From Proteles cristata cristata (lineage: Eukaryota > Chordata > Mammalia > Carnivora > Hyaenidae), in the NCBI GenBank assembly GCA_017311185.1, contig JAESUZ010002612.1, positions 62,001 to 126,000 on the forward strand: DNA of 64,000 bases, read 5' to 3'. This document shows, in pieces, positions 9,617 through 21,837 of the stretch. The stretch's first letter is position 1. The number at the start of each line of letters is the position of its first letter. The notes beneath the pieces are model-generated. The model was not told the origin of the DNA and did not search any database. It was given only the letters and a program-made list of their open reading frames with translations. Both the position numbers and the translations under genes were made by a program.

Positions 9617-12320
9617 TGAAATGTACTTTTGAAGGAAGGAACTCTTTGTCCTTGGGTGTCTACCCCCAAACAGACCTCTGAGCTATGCAAACACAGAGCA
9701 TGTCTCCTTGTCATTGCAGAGTCCCCAACCACAGATGCTTTACAAGAAGTCCAAGTACTCCTTTTGGGTCTGGACATGTTTGTGATGTTAGCTGAACTTA
9801 ATCCCAGCAAATGTTACTGCTGCTTTAGAAGACTGCCTTCCTCTGTGTAGATTCAGGCTTCTCTGAGGTTGCCGTGTCTGGTCCCGCAGGGCTGTGTGTA
9901 CCAGTGTTCCAGTTCAAGGAGTCTCCCCTGGTGACAGAGAACTAAAAACCCAGAGATAGCAGAATGTAGGAACAAGGCCAAGCTTCACCTGAAGCTGAAA
10001 GAGAGTCTATGGGAAGGAGACACGTGGACTTGGCTGAGAACAATTCAGACTCATGTCCTACTCATGGGGTATTTTAGGGTCATTAATACACTGGAGGAAA
10101 TGCTGATAACGGGTTAGAACACTGAAGTAACATTATTTTAAGGAAACATAAGGCAAAAACACTCTAAGAGTGTTTGGGGGGTTGGCAATACCTTAAAGAG
10201 AGCAGACGTTGTCAAGGTGATTTAGGTACGTGTGTGTGGTGGCCAGGCACCAGCAATTTTAATAAAAACTGGTTACATGTCCCAGTGGACATGGACAGGG
10301 GACTGGGGTAGAGAGGAATGCATCAGTATCCAGAGGGAAGCTCTCGGGACCTCAGGAGGCAATTTGCAGCAGAGCCAGTGTAGACTGCAGTCGAAGCAGA
10401 TCTCATGATGCTCCTGATCTAGGTAACAGCTAAGTGACAACCAAGAGATATGGGGAAACATCTGAGAGGTTCCTAAGGCCTCTCAGATATTCTTGGACGG
10501 AAGAATGGACTGTCCCGTAACCGAGCAGAATAGGAGTTCAAGTGGTTATAATTTGGAAAATCCATGTGGTCTGGTGAACCCCACAGATGGGGGCAAAACC
10601 TGAATCTGTAGCATTCAACAGACTGCTTGCTAGAAAAGAGACACCCAGTAAGGGTTTGCACCACTGAACAGACCTCGCATGTACTGGCTGGTGACCCCAG
10701 GACCAGCCAGCACATAAGCCCTAGACCTTGAGGCCCCCTGAACCAGCTGTATGACTGAGCGAGGTTTCATCATTCTGACTCCTGCAAAGTGGGGTTAATT
10801 CCGGATCCTCAGAAAGAGAGGCTTTACTCATTTGGCTGCCCTTGTTCAGCACAACATGCCCATCCCTCTGGAGTGAGGACCCAACCCTCAGCTCCTATGT
10901 GCAATCATCAAATAAAGAGCACCTCATTTCCTCTCTAGCCAGTCTTCTACCTTTATCTTCTTCAATTCCTTAGCAGCTTCCTTCATTTGAAACCATTTCA
11001 GAAATGTCAGAAAGTCATTTTGAGTGAATTTATCGCTCTGTAAGATGAAGGAAGGGACGTTTTCTTTGATTTATTTTTCCACTCTCCCTCAGTTTCCCAG
11101 CACACTATCACAGAGATGGTAGAGATTTGCTCACTTACTTATTAATGTACATCCAAGGTATGACAAATCAAAGGCATGGATAGACCAAAAAAAAAAAAAA
11201 AAACCTGTTAACCAATTGCCTGGTTTTTCTTTTGCCTCATTTACTCATCAGTTGCACCTCCCACTACTAACCCACCTGGCCAGCAGTTGTGGCTGGTATA
11301 GCTAGATGGCGCAGGACAAATATCTCAAAGAGAAAAGACAGCTTTCATTGGAACTAATACCTTTTTCTTACCCTTATCTCCTTTGAAGTGGCTTCTCTCG
11401 GTTTTTCTTTGCTTAAGATTGAACTAAAACAGAGAACCATTAACAGTCACATCTGAGAATCCTGGACTCCAGTTGAATCCAGGCTGATGGCCGCCTGCTG
11501 CTCTTACCTCTTTTATTCAATGGTAAACCCAACTCTCAAGTTTCTTTCTGCAAAAACTCCTTTTATCTCACTCTTTAAAAGAATCTCATTAGCACATTTT
11601 GTCTTTCTTTAAGAATGTTACTGAGTGTTAACCATACCAAAAGGAACTCTGTAATCAGCCACAGTCTTTGAATACTCTCCCTTAGTTTGTAGAAGGAATG
11701 AGATCATCAAAACAATCCTTGACCCCCAAGAAGAAAACAACCAACCCAGCAGAATTGGAAAAATGAGTCTGGTGGGGAAGTTTCCCTGAATCATAAACAA
11801 ATCAATGATGTCCCACTAAAGAAGAAAAGATCTGACTGTTTTCCAAATTTCATTAGGAAAGAAATCATTACATATGCAGACATGAGTTCTTTTCTTGCTT
11901 TTCAAGAAGCCACTTAAACACAAAGGCAGCGGGGAAATGTTCTTTGCAAAAGCATAGTGGACATGCAGCAGATACTCCAGGGTCCAAGGTAAGGTGGGAT
12001 TTGGTCAATGGCCACACTTTGCAAGGCTTCCTACTCACCCCCACCTACTTCCACACAATCCATTATCACCCAAAGAATTCCACCATCTGTGGCCACAGAG
12101 AAAACCTTCCGCATGTTGGGAACACGTGTCAGTACATTTCTGGAATGGCCAGATGCCCTTGCTCCAGCCCTAGGCTATGGGCAAGGAGGATGGAGTATCT
12201 TGGTCTTTTTTCTCCAGTCAATTCATCAATTCCAATTCACTAGAACTCTTCAGTAGTGGCCAACTCAGGAACCAGAATTGATGCAGTGGGGGAATCGTTT
12301 CTTTCCTTCTTTAAGCATTT
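9617..12320. other. Largely unique non-coding block
   Basis: About 2.7 kb with no repeat family I can name and no convincing exon. Small structures are a 9-bp inverted repeat with one-base centre (aaacactct/agagtgttt, about 10157-10175) and an A-run at 11188-11204. Short open frames lack splice context or recognisable domains. Confidence 0.5.
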
Positions 12321-12326
12321 TCCTTC

Positions 12327-12513
12327 CACCTGGGTGGCTCGGTTAAGCCGACTGCAGTTCAGGTCATGATCTCGTGGTTCACCAGTTGGAACCTATATCT
12401 CTGTCTTCAGCACAGAGCCTGCGTCAGATGCTCTGTCTCCCTCTCTCTCTGCCCCTCCCCTGCTCTCTCTCTCTCTCTGTCTCTCTCAAAAATTAAAAAA
12501 AAACTTAAAAAAG
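12327..12513 (+). mobile_element. SINEC, diverged
   Basis: Lacks the first few head bases (begins cacctgggtggctcgg) and has small deletions around the A/B-box interval, then a normal CT-rich body and A-tail. No clear target duplication. An older copy. Confidence 0.88.
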
Positions 12514-12625
12514 AATTTATGTGTATGTAAGATGAACACTTAAGTTTTTATGGCAGGTACGTTTTATTTAACATGTGAGGGAAAGCCCAATCTATCGTAA
12601 CTGAGTATTTTAAAACACTCTATTT

Positions 12626-12880
12626 GGGGAACCTGGGTGGCTCAGTCGGTTAAGCGTCCGACTTCGGCTCAGGTCCTGATCTCATGGTTCGTGGCTTCGA
12701 GCCCCGCGTCAGGCTCTGTGCTGACAGCTAGCTTAGAGCCTGGAGCCTATTTCAGATTCTGTATCTCTTTCTCTCTGACCCTCCCCTGTTCATGCTGTCT
12801 CTCTCTCTCTCTCTCTCTACCCCTCCCTCCCTGTCTCTCTCTCTCTCAGAAATAAATAAAACATAAAAAATTTTTTTTAA
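12626..12880 (+). mobile_element. SINEC inserted beside another SINE
   Basis: Full-length copy with expanded CT block and an aaataaataaaacataaaa tail. The flanks resemble each other (aaaacactctattt at 12612-12625; aaaaacatcttattct at 12881-12896). It sits directly upstream of a second SINE sharing that site. Confidence 0.95.
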
Positions 12881-12898
12881 AAAAACATCTTATTCTTA

Positions 12899-13126
12899 GA
12901 GTGCCTGGGCAGCTCAGTCAATTAGGATAAGCATCCAACTCCTGATTTCAGCTCAGGTCATGATCTCAGTGTTCGTGAGATCAAACACCGTATTGGGCTC
13001 TGTGTCAACAATGCAAAGCCTACTTGGGATTCTGTCTCTTCCTCTCTCTCTGCCCCTCCATCTCTCTCTTTCTCTCTCAAAAATAGATAAACATTTAAAA
13101 ATTAATAAATAAATGCATACATACAT
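12899..13126 (+). mobile_element. Older SINEC, downstream member of a pair
   Basis: More diverged copy (gagtgcctgggcagctcag, with an extra aggata between A-box and body). Its right flank aaaagcactctatttt (13127-13142) matches the left flank of the upstream SINE better than the sequence between the two. This implies it was there first. Confidence 0.9.
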
Positions 13127-13141
13127 AAAAGCACTCTATTT

Positions 13142-14160
13142 TCTTGTTTATATAAGAAGTAAGTAAGATTGTTTGCTGCAAAACAAATTAAAAAAAAAAA
13201 AGAATTTTATAACTTTATAGGTAAGTTTTCCCCTCAACCATCTCCTCCTAATGTCATTCCCCAGTGAGAACCACTGCTAATTAGGTAATGGACTTTCAAT
13301 GAAAAGAATGGGATTGCATTAAATTAAGACTGACCACCCCCACCCCCGCCATCCTTGGGTCACTGGGAAGCAAAGAAAGATGTCAATATCAATGTGCAGT
13401 TATTAATTTGCCATCAGTCTTGTCTTGCTTTCACCTTCACATTTGATGAAAGGGTGGCACTTAGCACCAAAAGATTGGCTCACATTCCAGACACCTGGCT
13501 CAGCACTGCTTTCACCCAAATCTCACTCCCATTCTGAATGAACTCATTTACCTTCATGCTTTGGTTCCTATATGCTACAATTCCCAGCGCGAGCCTTGCC
13601 TGCCTACTGGATAGACAGACAGACAGACCTCCCTGGAGGAGCCGTGGGCCTCTCAGTCACATCTTGGGAGTGTCTATCCACATTAGGGAGCCAGAAAACC
13701 AGAAACCATCCTGGGCTCTACCTTTCAGGGCCCACCTCCGATCGCGTTCACCACCAAACCTCTGCATTTTCCTCTCTGAGCCTCTTTCAAATCCAGGCTG
13801 CCTCCCACTGAGATGACTCATAGCCTCATCTCTTCCCACCCAGATTGCCAAGATTCTGCCACCTTCGTCTGCAGACTGCAGCTCAAATCAGCTGTCTTCC
13901 CCACATTTCTAATGCCACCACTTCTTCCTTGCCAGGAACAACCGAGCCAGCTTCCTAGCAGATTTCCCTGCTTCCAGTCGTGCTTTGCAGAGTAGCCAAG
14001 AGGACTTCTGTTCATGATTTGGTCCCTGAATAGATGTCATTGCCTAAGGAGACCCTCCTTTGGTCACCCATTGAAGAGGAGCCCCTCCCTCTCCATACTT
14101 GACTATGACATCATGGAATTCCACTCATACCACCTACTGCCATTTGCAAATATAAATTTA
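13142..14160. other. Unassigned sequence
   Basis: No repeat assigned apart from a short GACA run near 13612-13627. Several short frames occur on both strands with no domain, splice or codon evidence. Parts of 13810-14010 may be old LINE sequence, but I cannot support it. Confidence 0.4.
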
Positions 14161-14164
14161 TGTT

Positions 14165-14288
14165 GGTGTCCAGTTAAACTTGTCTCTCTCATTGTCCACT
14201 GTCTTGGTCACTACTATATCCCCAGCACCTAAGCTGTCACCTAACACATGGTAGACATTCAAAGAATATTTGTTGAATGAATGAATGA
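14165..14288 (+). mobile_element. L2 3' end
   Basis: Classic L2 terminus: tatatccccagcacctaag, then ggtagacattcaaagaatattt, then the GAAT-type tail tgttgaatgaatgaatga. Old and diverged. Confidence 0.8.
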
Positions 14289-14830
14289 CTGGTGTTTTCT
14301 AACCGATCTCCCTCTCTTGGCCTTCTGCTATTCTATTCTCGAGTTACAGAAGTTTTTCTAAGTTGCAAATATGATCTCATCATCTGCTGGTTAAAATTTT
14401 AGCAAGGGAATTAACAAGAACCAATTCAAACTCCTTTACACTATCTGCCATTTTCCCAGACACAGCTCATGCCACACTGGTCCTCCTTACACTTACACAC
14501 ACTAAACCCCTGCCGGTTCCCACATGGGTCACCCTCTTGTGACTCTGTATCTCCTTTTTCCTTCTTCAACATCTCACATTCAGTGTTTCCTGTCCTGAAA
14601 ACCCTTCCTTGGTTCTTCAAACACTGACCTTGATGCTACTTCTACTCATACCAAGTTTAGGCTTTTCAAAAAACGTTAAGCAGCTATGTTTTCCCTACTG
14701 GTTTGTATATTTCTTGAGGACAAGCACCAGGACATTCACCTTTATATTTCCAGTACTTTCCATTGTACTTGGAAAATAGTGGGTGCTCAACAGAATTGCA
14801 TTATCATTAACACCTGGTAAAGCAAAGATA
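14289..14830 (+). mobile_element. Second L2 copy, ORF2 end and 3'UTR
   Basis: Diverged L2 order: atgatctcatcatctgctgg, then caaactcctttacactatctgc, then tgccacactggtcctcc, then ttcttgaggacaagcacc and tagtgggtgctcaacaga. It directly follows the tail of the L2 copy at 14165-14288. Confidence 0.65.
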
Positions 14831-14930
14831 GCAACGGTCAGGACAGACCTGTCAGACAGATATTGGCTACAAACACAGGTCACCTACATGAGCACGTGCT
14901 GGCCAGATGTCAGCCAGGTCTGATGAGTCA

Positions 14931-14976
14931 GTGAATGAATGAATGAATGAATGAATGAATGAATGAATGAATGAAA
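14931..14976 (+). repeat. (GAAT)n microsatellite
   Basis: About eleven uninterrupted GAAT units. It lies about 100 bp beyond an L2 3' end, whose natural tail motif is the same tetranucleotide, but it is not contiguous with it. Confidence 0.95.
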
Positions 14977-16325
14977 CCTGCACACTCTCCGTTCTGTGCC
15001 TATCCCTGTGCTTCTCCCAAGGACAAGCAGCAACAGAGTCCCTCTCTCTGTCCAGGCCCCCCCCCGCCCCCGGTGGCTGTTCTGAAATGCTCCCGCCAGC
15101 CTGGCAGTCAGCCCCAGGCTCCAGACAGCCCTGTCTGCATGTCTGTCTGAGTTGTGACCACAGCACTCGCTGCCGTTTGTCTTGGGAGAGGTTCCCTTGA
15201 AATGCATTCATGCCCCACGTTGAGTTAACACAGCTCAGCTGCAGAGTGATTTATTGTTCAGGGAGTAATTATCAGAACTTCTTGTCAACTCTGCTCCATT
15301 TCACTGAGGGGGAAAAAAGATGTATTTTGAGCAAAACAAGCCCAGGACACAGCACTTGTAGGAATTAGCTGATGAATGAGAGATAGAAGGCACAATGTTG
15401 GCCCTAGCGGGGCATGCAATCCTCACCAGATGAACTCAAGCCAACCTGTTTCTAAATAAATATGACTCTCCGCAGTCGGCACAGCCCATGTCGGGCTGAC
15501 TCCACGGTTTTCCATGCTTTCCTTCCCTGAGAAGAAGGCATCATGTAAATGGAGATCTGAATAACGTTTTACCTTTTTCCTTCTCTTCATTTTGCTTGGC
15601 TCAGCCAACAGGCCTGCTGTAAATATGCTACCCTATTCCCATGTCCAGGAAAGGGTCAGTTCTAATCTCTAGCCTGAGATTACACCCCAACCTACACCCC
15701 AACCTTGGAAATCCCTGGAATAAATGAAGTTTCCAATCCAGAGCAAATGGGAGGTGTGCCGTCATACACCGGCAAACAGAACATAGGTATATTCTGTGTC
15801 ATATGGTGACAAGTGATATACTTGATACTGGATACATGTCATATCAGAGACACCAACATAAATTTGGAATAGGATTCTGTAATAAATTCACAATATTGGT
15901 AATAATCCAGAAAATACAGGGTCCGGTGAGCTGGATGGTGATGCAGTCCAATGAGTTAACATCTCTGTGTGACCATCTGCGATTCGATTTGATGCCTGAA
16001 GTTGATTTGATCCATTTTGCAGGAAGGAAAGGAAGAGAAATCAGAAATTGGGAGTAGAGAAATCATACTTTGTTAGGTCCTCTTAGACCAGGGGCATTTT
16101 GCATCAAATGTTACCTTCACAGCAATCCAGAGAAATCCACACATAATCCCAGCCTCCATGCGCCAGTTTACGGATGGACGGCATGGGATCCAGAAGGTCA
16201 GGAAACATACTGAAGGCACGAAACATCTGGGCAGGGTGGACGCTGGGCTGCAGATCCCCACTGTGCTGCCCCCAAACTCCTTCCACTGAGTCACGTTGCT
16301 TCTCAGTAAAATGGGGTGCAGAGTT
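14977..16325. other. Unassigned sequence
   Basis: Mixed-composition DNA. Notable only for a C-run near 15056-15070 and a 12-bp unit repeated twice (acaccccaacct, about 15682-15705). No gene or repeat family recognised. Confidence 0.4.
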
Positions 16326-16560
16326 TCTAAAATGGTAAACATAATAATAGCAAGTACCAGTCCTCACATCTCTGTGCTCAGCACTGTTTTGGGGCTTGAT
16401 ATGCATCAACTCCGCTAGGCCTCCCAACAAATGCATACAGTAGAGTCCACCTTACTCCCATTCTACAGATGAGCAAACTGAGGCACCATGGGTAATGTAA
16501 CCAATAAGCACGGGTAAATAGTAGGGCTGGACTTTGGACCTAGGCAGGTTGCCTCCCAAG
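16326..16560 (-). mobile_element. MIR SINE
   Basis: Antisense MIR with most of its length: ataataatagcaagtacc, gctcagcactgttttggg, catctactccc-like segment, ctacagatgagcaaactgagg, then gggctggactttggacc at the reversed head. Confidence 0.85.
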
Positions 16561-17267
16561 CCTGGGCGACCAATGTTATAGAAACAAACCCAACTGGTGC
16601 TACATATCGTATCCCCAGGAGGAGCCCTGGGAATTGACCGCTTCACTGACCTTTCACTCTCAGGCTGCTGTAATTGCCCACCTTGGCCTGAGAGAGAAGA
16701 ACTGAGGCCCCAAACATCTTGGTTCTGGAAGAGCATGAGGCTGCCCTTTAGGAAGAACACTGTAATCAGACGGAAGGAAAGAGGCCATTCTTTCGAGACA
16801 AGCCATTAAAGCTTTGGGATAATATTTTAAATTTATGTGGCTTCTGCCTCGTTGAGGAATCATAGGCTATCTCTTCTAATTTTATTTTTAATATTTGTGT
16901 GATGAGTTCACTGAGATAGTCCTCCCCCGACCGCCCCAGCATGGCATCATTTCTTCCAACCTTTCCGTGTCCCCGATGGAGCCTCGGGTTAAGCTGCGTG
17001 CTTATTATCCAGAAGGTATTAATAGCCCCTCTGTCCGACAGCGTGCTCTGTTCCTCCAACGTGCATATGAGGAGAGCAGGGAACACAGTATTCTTTTGGG
17101 TTAAAAAGGTAAATAAAAAGACAGTGTGTAGGAAGTGTGGAGAATTGGTTAAGGAAGAGAGAGTGTAGTATATGTTATATGGAATGAGAACACGCTAGTC
17201 TCCTTGCAAAGCAAATAAGGCTGCAGAGTATGAACCAGCCCCTGCCCATCAGAAGGACAGTGCCTTG
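16561..17267. other. Unassigned sequence
   Basis: Overlapping short frames on both strands around 16600-17100, but no shared domain, splice signals or recognisable product. Treated as non-coding. Confidence 0.4.
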
Positions 17268-17280
17268 GAAACTTCTTTTC

Positions 17281-17528
17281 CTTCTTTTTTTTTTTTAGGT
17301 GTTTTTATTGTATTTATTTTACTTTTTTTAATGTTTATTTATTTTTGAGAGAGAGACAGAGTGCAAGCAGGGGAGGGGCAGAGAGAGAGGAAGACACAGA
17401 ATTCAAGCAGGCTCCAGGCTCCGAGCTGTCAGCACAGAGCCGGATGCGGGGCTCAAACTTACGCATCCTGAGATTACAACCTGAGCCAAAGCCAGATGCT
17501 TAACCGACTGGACCACCCAGCTGCTGCA
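17281..17528 (-). mobile_element. SINEC, antisense, older
   Basis: Poly-T and TTTA-rich tail, then atgtttatttatttttgaga and the body. The head is mutated (gaccacccagctgctgca in place of the usual gagccacccaggcgcccc). The flanks ggaaacttcttttc (17267-17280) and agaaacttctcttc (17528-17541) are a diverged target duplication. Confidence 0.92.
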
Positions 17529-17541
17529 GAAACTTCTCTTC

Positions 17542-18054
17542 AACTACTCATTTCGTGATAGGAGGAGAAGTCTAGAAATATGGACTCTGTTGAATGTTGT
17601 GGTAGCCATGGTTTCTAAAACAGAATCAAGACATAGGGTCGTGGGCGATTTCCAGGTGCCAGGGGTAGTCTGAGAGACAGTGGGGATTCTCACAGGCTGG
17701 GACCCCCAGCACTTCTCGTTTGTGGAGGTGGGAGGCGGAGGCTGCAGGAGTCAGTGCTGTAGGGTGAGCCCCAGTAGAGGGGCTCTGCTGTCTGAATCAG
17801 ACACAGTGTGCAAGTGCTGAGGGGACAGTGTCGATGGCAGTACAGAGCACTTAGCAGTGGCATTTCTAGCATGGGATGAGCCTCGATGGAGAGCCACTGG
17901 CAGCTGGGCAGCCTGCTGGGATCAACAAAATCACACCTCATGACCTCATCGTTGTGCTGTCCTGCTGAGCACAAAAAGTAAGGTAGAAAACATTAAGTTG
18001 TTAATTACTATTACTATTATTGTTAACTATTGTTATTCTTACAAATGAGAATTT
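17542..18054. other. Unassigned sequence
   Basis: Between two antisense SINEs. No repeat family or exon recognised. A weak ATT/ACT-rich stretch lies at 17998-18040. Confidence 0.4.
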
Positions 18055-18068
18055 CCTAAGTTATTCTT

Positions 18069-18270
18069 TTTTTAATTATTTATTTGAGAGAGAGAGAGAC
18101 AGAGGGCAAGCAGGAGAGGGGCAGAGAGAGAGGGAGACACAGAATCGAAGCAAGTTTCAGGCTCTGAGCTGTCAGCACAGAGCCCGATGCAAAGCTTGAA
18201 CCCACAAACTATGAGATCATGACCTGAGTTGAAGTTGGATGCCTAACTGACTGAGCCACACAGGCGCCCC
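18069..18270 (-). mobile_element. SINEC, antisense, short tail
   Basis: Tail ttttttaattatttatttga, a GA-rich body, and head end gactgagccacacaggcgcc. The duplication cctaagttattctt lies at 18055-18068 and 18270-18283 (first base shared). Several CpG sites have decayed, so it is not among the youngest. Confidence 0.95.
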
Positions 18271-18283
18271 CTAAGTTATTCTT

Positions 18284-18789
18284 AAAGGAGATTCTCTCAA
18301 TTATCATTTCCATCCAAAATGAAGGGACAGCAGCTAAAATACTACCAACCCTTCATGCCAGCTGATACCCCCAAGATACCAATATTTCCTGAGTTTCCAT
18401 TTTCTGTTGCCCTGGCCACTGTGGTGGAGGGTGGGGGGGTGAATACAAACACACATAGAATTGCATCCAGAAATGACCACGATGTCCCCAGGACATCATC
18501 TATATCCCACAGATAAGCCACTTAATTGACGTGGCTTGAGAAAAAGAAAAGCTTTTCTAATCTGTCATGTGTCCCTCCTGCACCACACAGAACACAGCAA
18601 GTGAGATCTCCAACTTACTCTACTCCTGAAGAGCCTCAGAGCTTTCTACTGGCACCAGATTCTGTTTTCTAAGAAGGTTGCTGGTGAGTTAGCTAATGCC
18701 TCCTCCGAGACTGGTGTATCTAATGAGAGCTCGTTATCTCCCCAGCCTGCTGGACTTGTAACTCTTCACCCTAACTACAAATCAGAAGG
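18284..18789. other. Unassigned sequence
   Basis: No repeat or gene recognised. A short G-run (18431-18440) is the only compositional feature. Confidence 0.4.
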
Positions 18790-18945
18790 ACCAGAGTGCT
18801 GGTTCAACTACACACTCCTGAGCTCCACCACCCAGACCTCATGGGAAGCAGGTCCTCCTCGGGTGGGGCTTAACCATCGGCATTTTACATGAGCTCTCCA
18901 GGTGATTCTTTGTGTCATCAGATTGGGGACCATTGACAAGAGGGG
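18790..18945 (+). mobile_element. MER5-type hAT relic
   Basis: Near-palindromic MER5 layout: agtgctggttcaactacac at one end, ggtggggcttaaccatcgg in the middle, and ctctccaggtgattct with attggggaccattgac at the other. A non-autonomous, ancient DNA transposon. Confidence 0.65.
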
Positions 18946-19285
18946 GAACCTTATGGGAAGGGAGTGAGACACTCCTCTGTAAGAACGTGCCACCGGTATG
19001 AGTTGGTGGAAAGACCCAGTGGATATTCCAATAAGTGACAGGACAATTATTGAAGAGGTCTAGGGGCACTAAGGAGGGCATTGGGGCTCTAGGGCACCAA
19101 AATAAGGAATAAAAGTGGTCCACATTCAGACAGCACGTACATTACTGTCTTGCCCGTGAACACTATGGCCACTACAGACAGCCTTGCCATGTTGGCCAAT
19201 GTGGACAGAAATAGTTTTCTCCCAGCAATCCTGTCCCTGCTGTGGGCCAATCCTAAACCAATGAGGGTCCACAGCAAGGCATTCT

Positions 19286-19652
19286 TTTTTTTTTTTTTAC
19301 ATTTATTTTTTTTCCTTTCTTACTTTATTTTTTTATTTTTTTACATTTTTTAATTTTTTTTCCTTTCTTACTTAATTTTTTTTTTACAGATAGTTTATTG
19401 TCAAATTGGTTTCCATATAACACCCAGCGCTCATCCCCACAAGTGCCCTCCTCCATGCCCATCTCCCCCTCCCCCCTCACATCCATCAGTCCTCAGTTTG
19501 TTTCTCAGCATTCAAGAGTCTCTCATGGTTTGCCTCTCTCCCTTCCCCCACCATTTCCCCCCTTCTTCTCCCCCATGGTCCTCAGTTAAGTTCCTCCTAA
19601 TCCTCCTATACGTGCAAACATATGATATTTGTCCTTCTCTGCCTGACTTATT
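19286..19652 (-). mobile_element. 5'-truncated L1 insertion with 18-bp target duplication
   Basis: Antisense L1 3' end (agtttattgtcaaattggt, atataacacccagcgctc, ctcctcctatacgtgc region). It lies between perfect copies of tccacagcaaggcattct at 19268-19285 and 19653-19670. The tail is unusually long and T-rich. It contains cctttcttactt twice (19314-19325 and 19362-19373), which indicates a tandem duplication within the tail. Confidence 0.95.
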
Positions 19653-19670
19653 TCCACAGCAAGGCATTCT

Positions 19671-20144
19671 GACTCTCCCTTCCTGGAGGCCCCTCACAAG
19701 GGCCCCATGCCAACCACTTTGCCTTCATTTGCGGAGGAGATAAAGTCAGAGCTGAACCGAACCCGTCCTCAATGACAAAATATATTAGTGCAAGTGTTGC
19801 CTTCGTGCACAATTGTTTGAGAATCTTCTTCTGGGTCAGCTTTGCTTTTCACTTTTAGTTGTATAAACAGCCTTGGCTCTTGGCCTTCAGTTCCCTGACA
19901 AGGCAAATGATAACATAAGAAATAGCACTGACCATGGTGGCCCTGGCAGGGCAAGCGCAGAGTTGCCAGAGACAGCTTTAGCCAAACTCGTTCTTGCTTT
20001 TCGGGTTCCATGACAAGGCCCTCAGGAAGGCTCCCCGGGTCTGTGGCTTTTCAGCCTGGACGGCCCCCATGCATTCCTCCATCCTCAAAGAACCATCCGT
20101 ATCATGCTCCTTCAAGACAACAGCGGTAAGCATCGGCTCCATTC
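19671..20144. other. Unassigned sequence
   Basis: Mixed-composition DNA after the L1 insertion. No repeat or exon recognised. Confidence 0.4.
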
Positions 20145-20335
20145 CTCCACGAGCCAGGCTCTTTGCCCAACCTTTTACATGCGTTATTGTTCTTCTGTAT
20201 CACAACCCTGCACTACATGCATTGTTTCAGCTCAGAGAATTTCGGAGACATTCAGAGCACCTTATCCCAGATCACACAGGACTTCTTAGTGTTCTAGTAT
20301 TTCAAGAAGCCATGATATTTTAACAACTGAGATTG
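20145..20335 (-). mobile_element. MIR relic
   Basis: Antisense MIR-like order: ttttacatgcgttattgttc, then atcacaaccctgcactac, then ttatcccagatcacacagga. Strongly diverged. Confidence 0.6.
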
Positions 20336-20709
20336 GAGTCCACTTGTTGTTATAAAAAATATTTTACTACTTTAAAAAGGTGAACTCTGAAGCACTTAGG
20401 TTTTCTGATCAAGATCAATGACTCCAATATTCAGTTAAAAAAAAAAAAACCTATATCCAAGCCACAAATCTAAGCCAGTGTCTGCCTGATCGGCCAGAGT
20501 AGACAACAACATTGTGCTATCACTAAGTTTCTCTTTCGAGAATTAATCTTACTCGAGTTTATAATTTTTCCAAACAAATGCGATACAGTGAAGATGGTGT
20601 GAAAGTTGGTAAGTAGCCTGCACTGGATTCACCCTCTACACCTGACGAACGCAAAGGCGCAAAGACCATAGGGCATAACAGCACAAACAGGAGCGCCTGT
20701 ACTCGTGAG

Positions 20710-21080
20710 CGCAGGCCGCCATGACAAAATATCACAGACGGGGTAGTTAAAAACCAGTACTTTCTCTGTCACAGCTCTGGAGGCTGGAAGTGCAAGCTCA
20801 AAGCGTGGGAAGGGTTGGTTTCTTCTGAGGCTTCTCTCCTTAGCTTGCAGCTAGACCTCCAGCCCTGTGTCTTCCCATGGCCTTCGCTCCATGCATGAGG
20901 ATGCCCAGTTTCTGTTCCTCTTCTTCTAAGGCCACCAGTCATACTGGATGAGGATCTCAATCGATGAGCTCGTTTAGCCTTAATTACCTCCCTGAAAACC
21001 CCATTCCAAATACAGTCATGTTGGGACTTAGGGCTTCAAAGCACGAATTTTGACCGTGACATGACTCAGTTCATAACAGC
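20710..21080 (-). mobile_element. MLT1-type MaLR solo LTR
   Basis: The reverse strand has the MLT1 3' end. On the plus strand it reads gccatgacaaaatatcacag, then cagctctggaggctggaagt, then tggtttcttctgaggc and tccaaatacagtcatgttgg. No internal retroviral sequence, so it is a solitary ancient ERVL-MaLR LTR. Confidence 0.85.
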
Positions 21081-21534
21081 CCCTTATCAACCAGAGTCCA
21101 GTTCATGAAAAGAAGATGTTCCAACACGCCTCTGGGGGCACTTTGGTACATAACACAAAAACACGTTTCCCCAGGTGTCAACCCAGCTTTATTTTTGTGC
21201 ACTTACCTCCAGATCTGGGCAGGTGCGTTTCCATTTTTATGCAGACCTTCTACTTACTGTTATGTAATAAATGTTTTCCCCGCAGTTAGTTGCTGTAATT
21301 TTAATCGCAATGGTTTCGTATTTTGCACACGGTGTGGCACGTTAAGCAGTAAACGTTCTCAGTGAGAAGGGGACAAAGCTACTCTGGAGGTGGGGCTGGG
21401 AGAGTCTGAGGAGAAAGGCAGCAGCAGGCAGCCCCTCCCCCCTCAGTCCAACCAGGATGACTGAGAGTAACTGCAACACGAGCCTATCCAGAGACAGGTG
21501 GATTTCTGAGTGAAGCAGTATTTCTCATCGGACA

Positions 21535-21720
21535 CACTTAGATTTTGATCTGCTAATCAGTCACTTACTAGCATATGATCCTGGTGAATAATCTTTGCTC
21601 TGAGAAATGGATTCCCACTCTGTGAAAGAATGCCTACCTCACAGGGTCCAGGATGAAACGTGACAACAGGTAGGGTGTCTGGTATGTGGTATGTGTCCCA
21701 GAGGCCTTAGATGAATGGCT
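21535..21720 (+). mobile_element. MIR relic
   Basis: Sense MIR-like core: cacttactagcatatgatcc, then ctctgtgaaagaatgcctac, then ctcacagggtccaggatgaa. Diverged. Confidence 0.6.
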
Positions 21721-21837
21721 GAGATGAGGACCATTGGAATCCCCTTCAAACACACTGAACACACGGGCTTTTGGTGAGGTAGACCCAAGTCCAGTGTCTA
21801 CCCCACCTCACCTCCTCTTACTGAGGGCTCACCCCAG

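Noticed and set aside
16073..17168. A cluster of frames on both strands as exons
   Set aside because: Part is MIR, and the rest shows no consistent reading frame, domain or splice sites.
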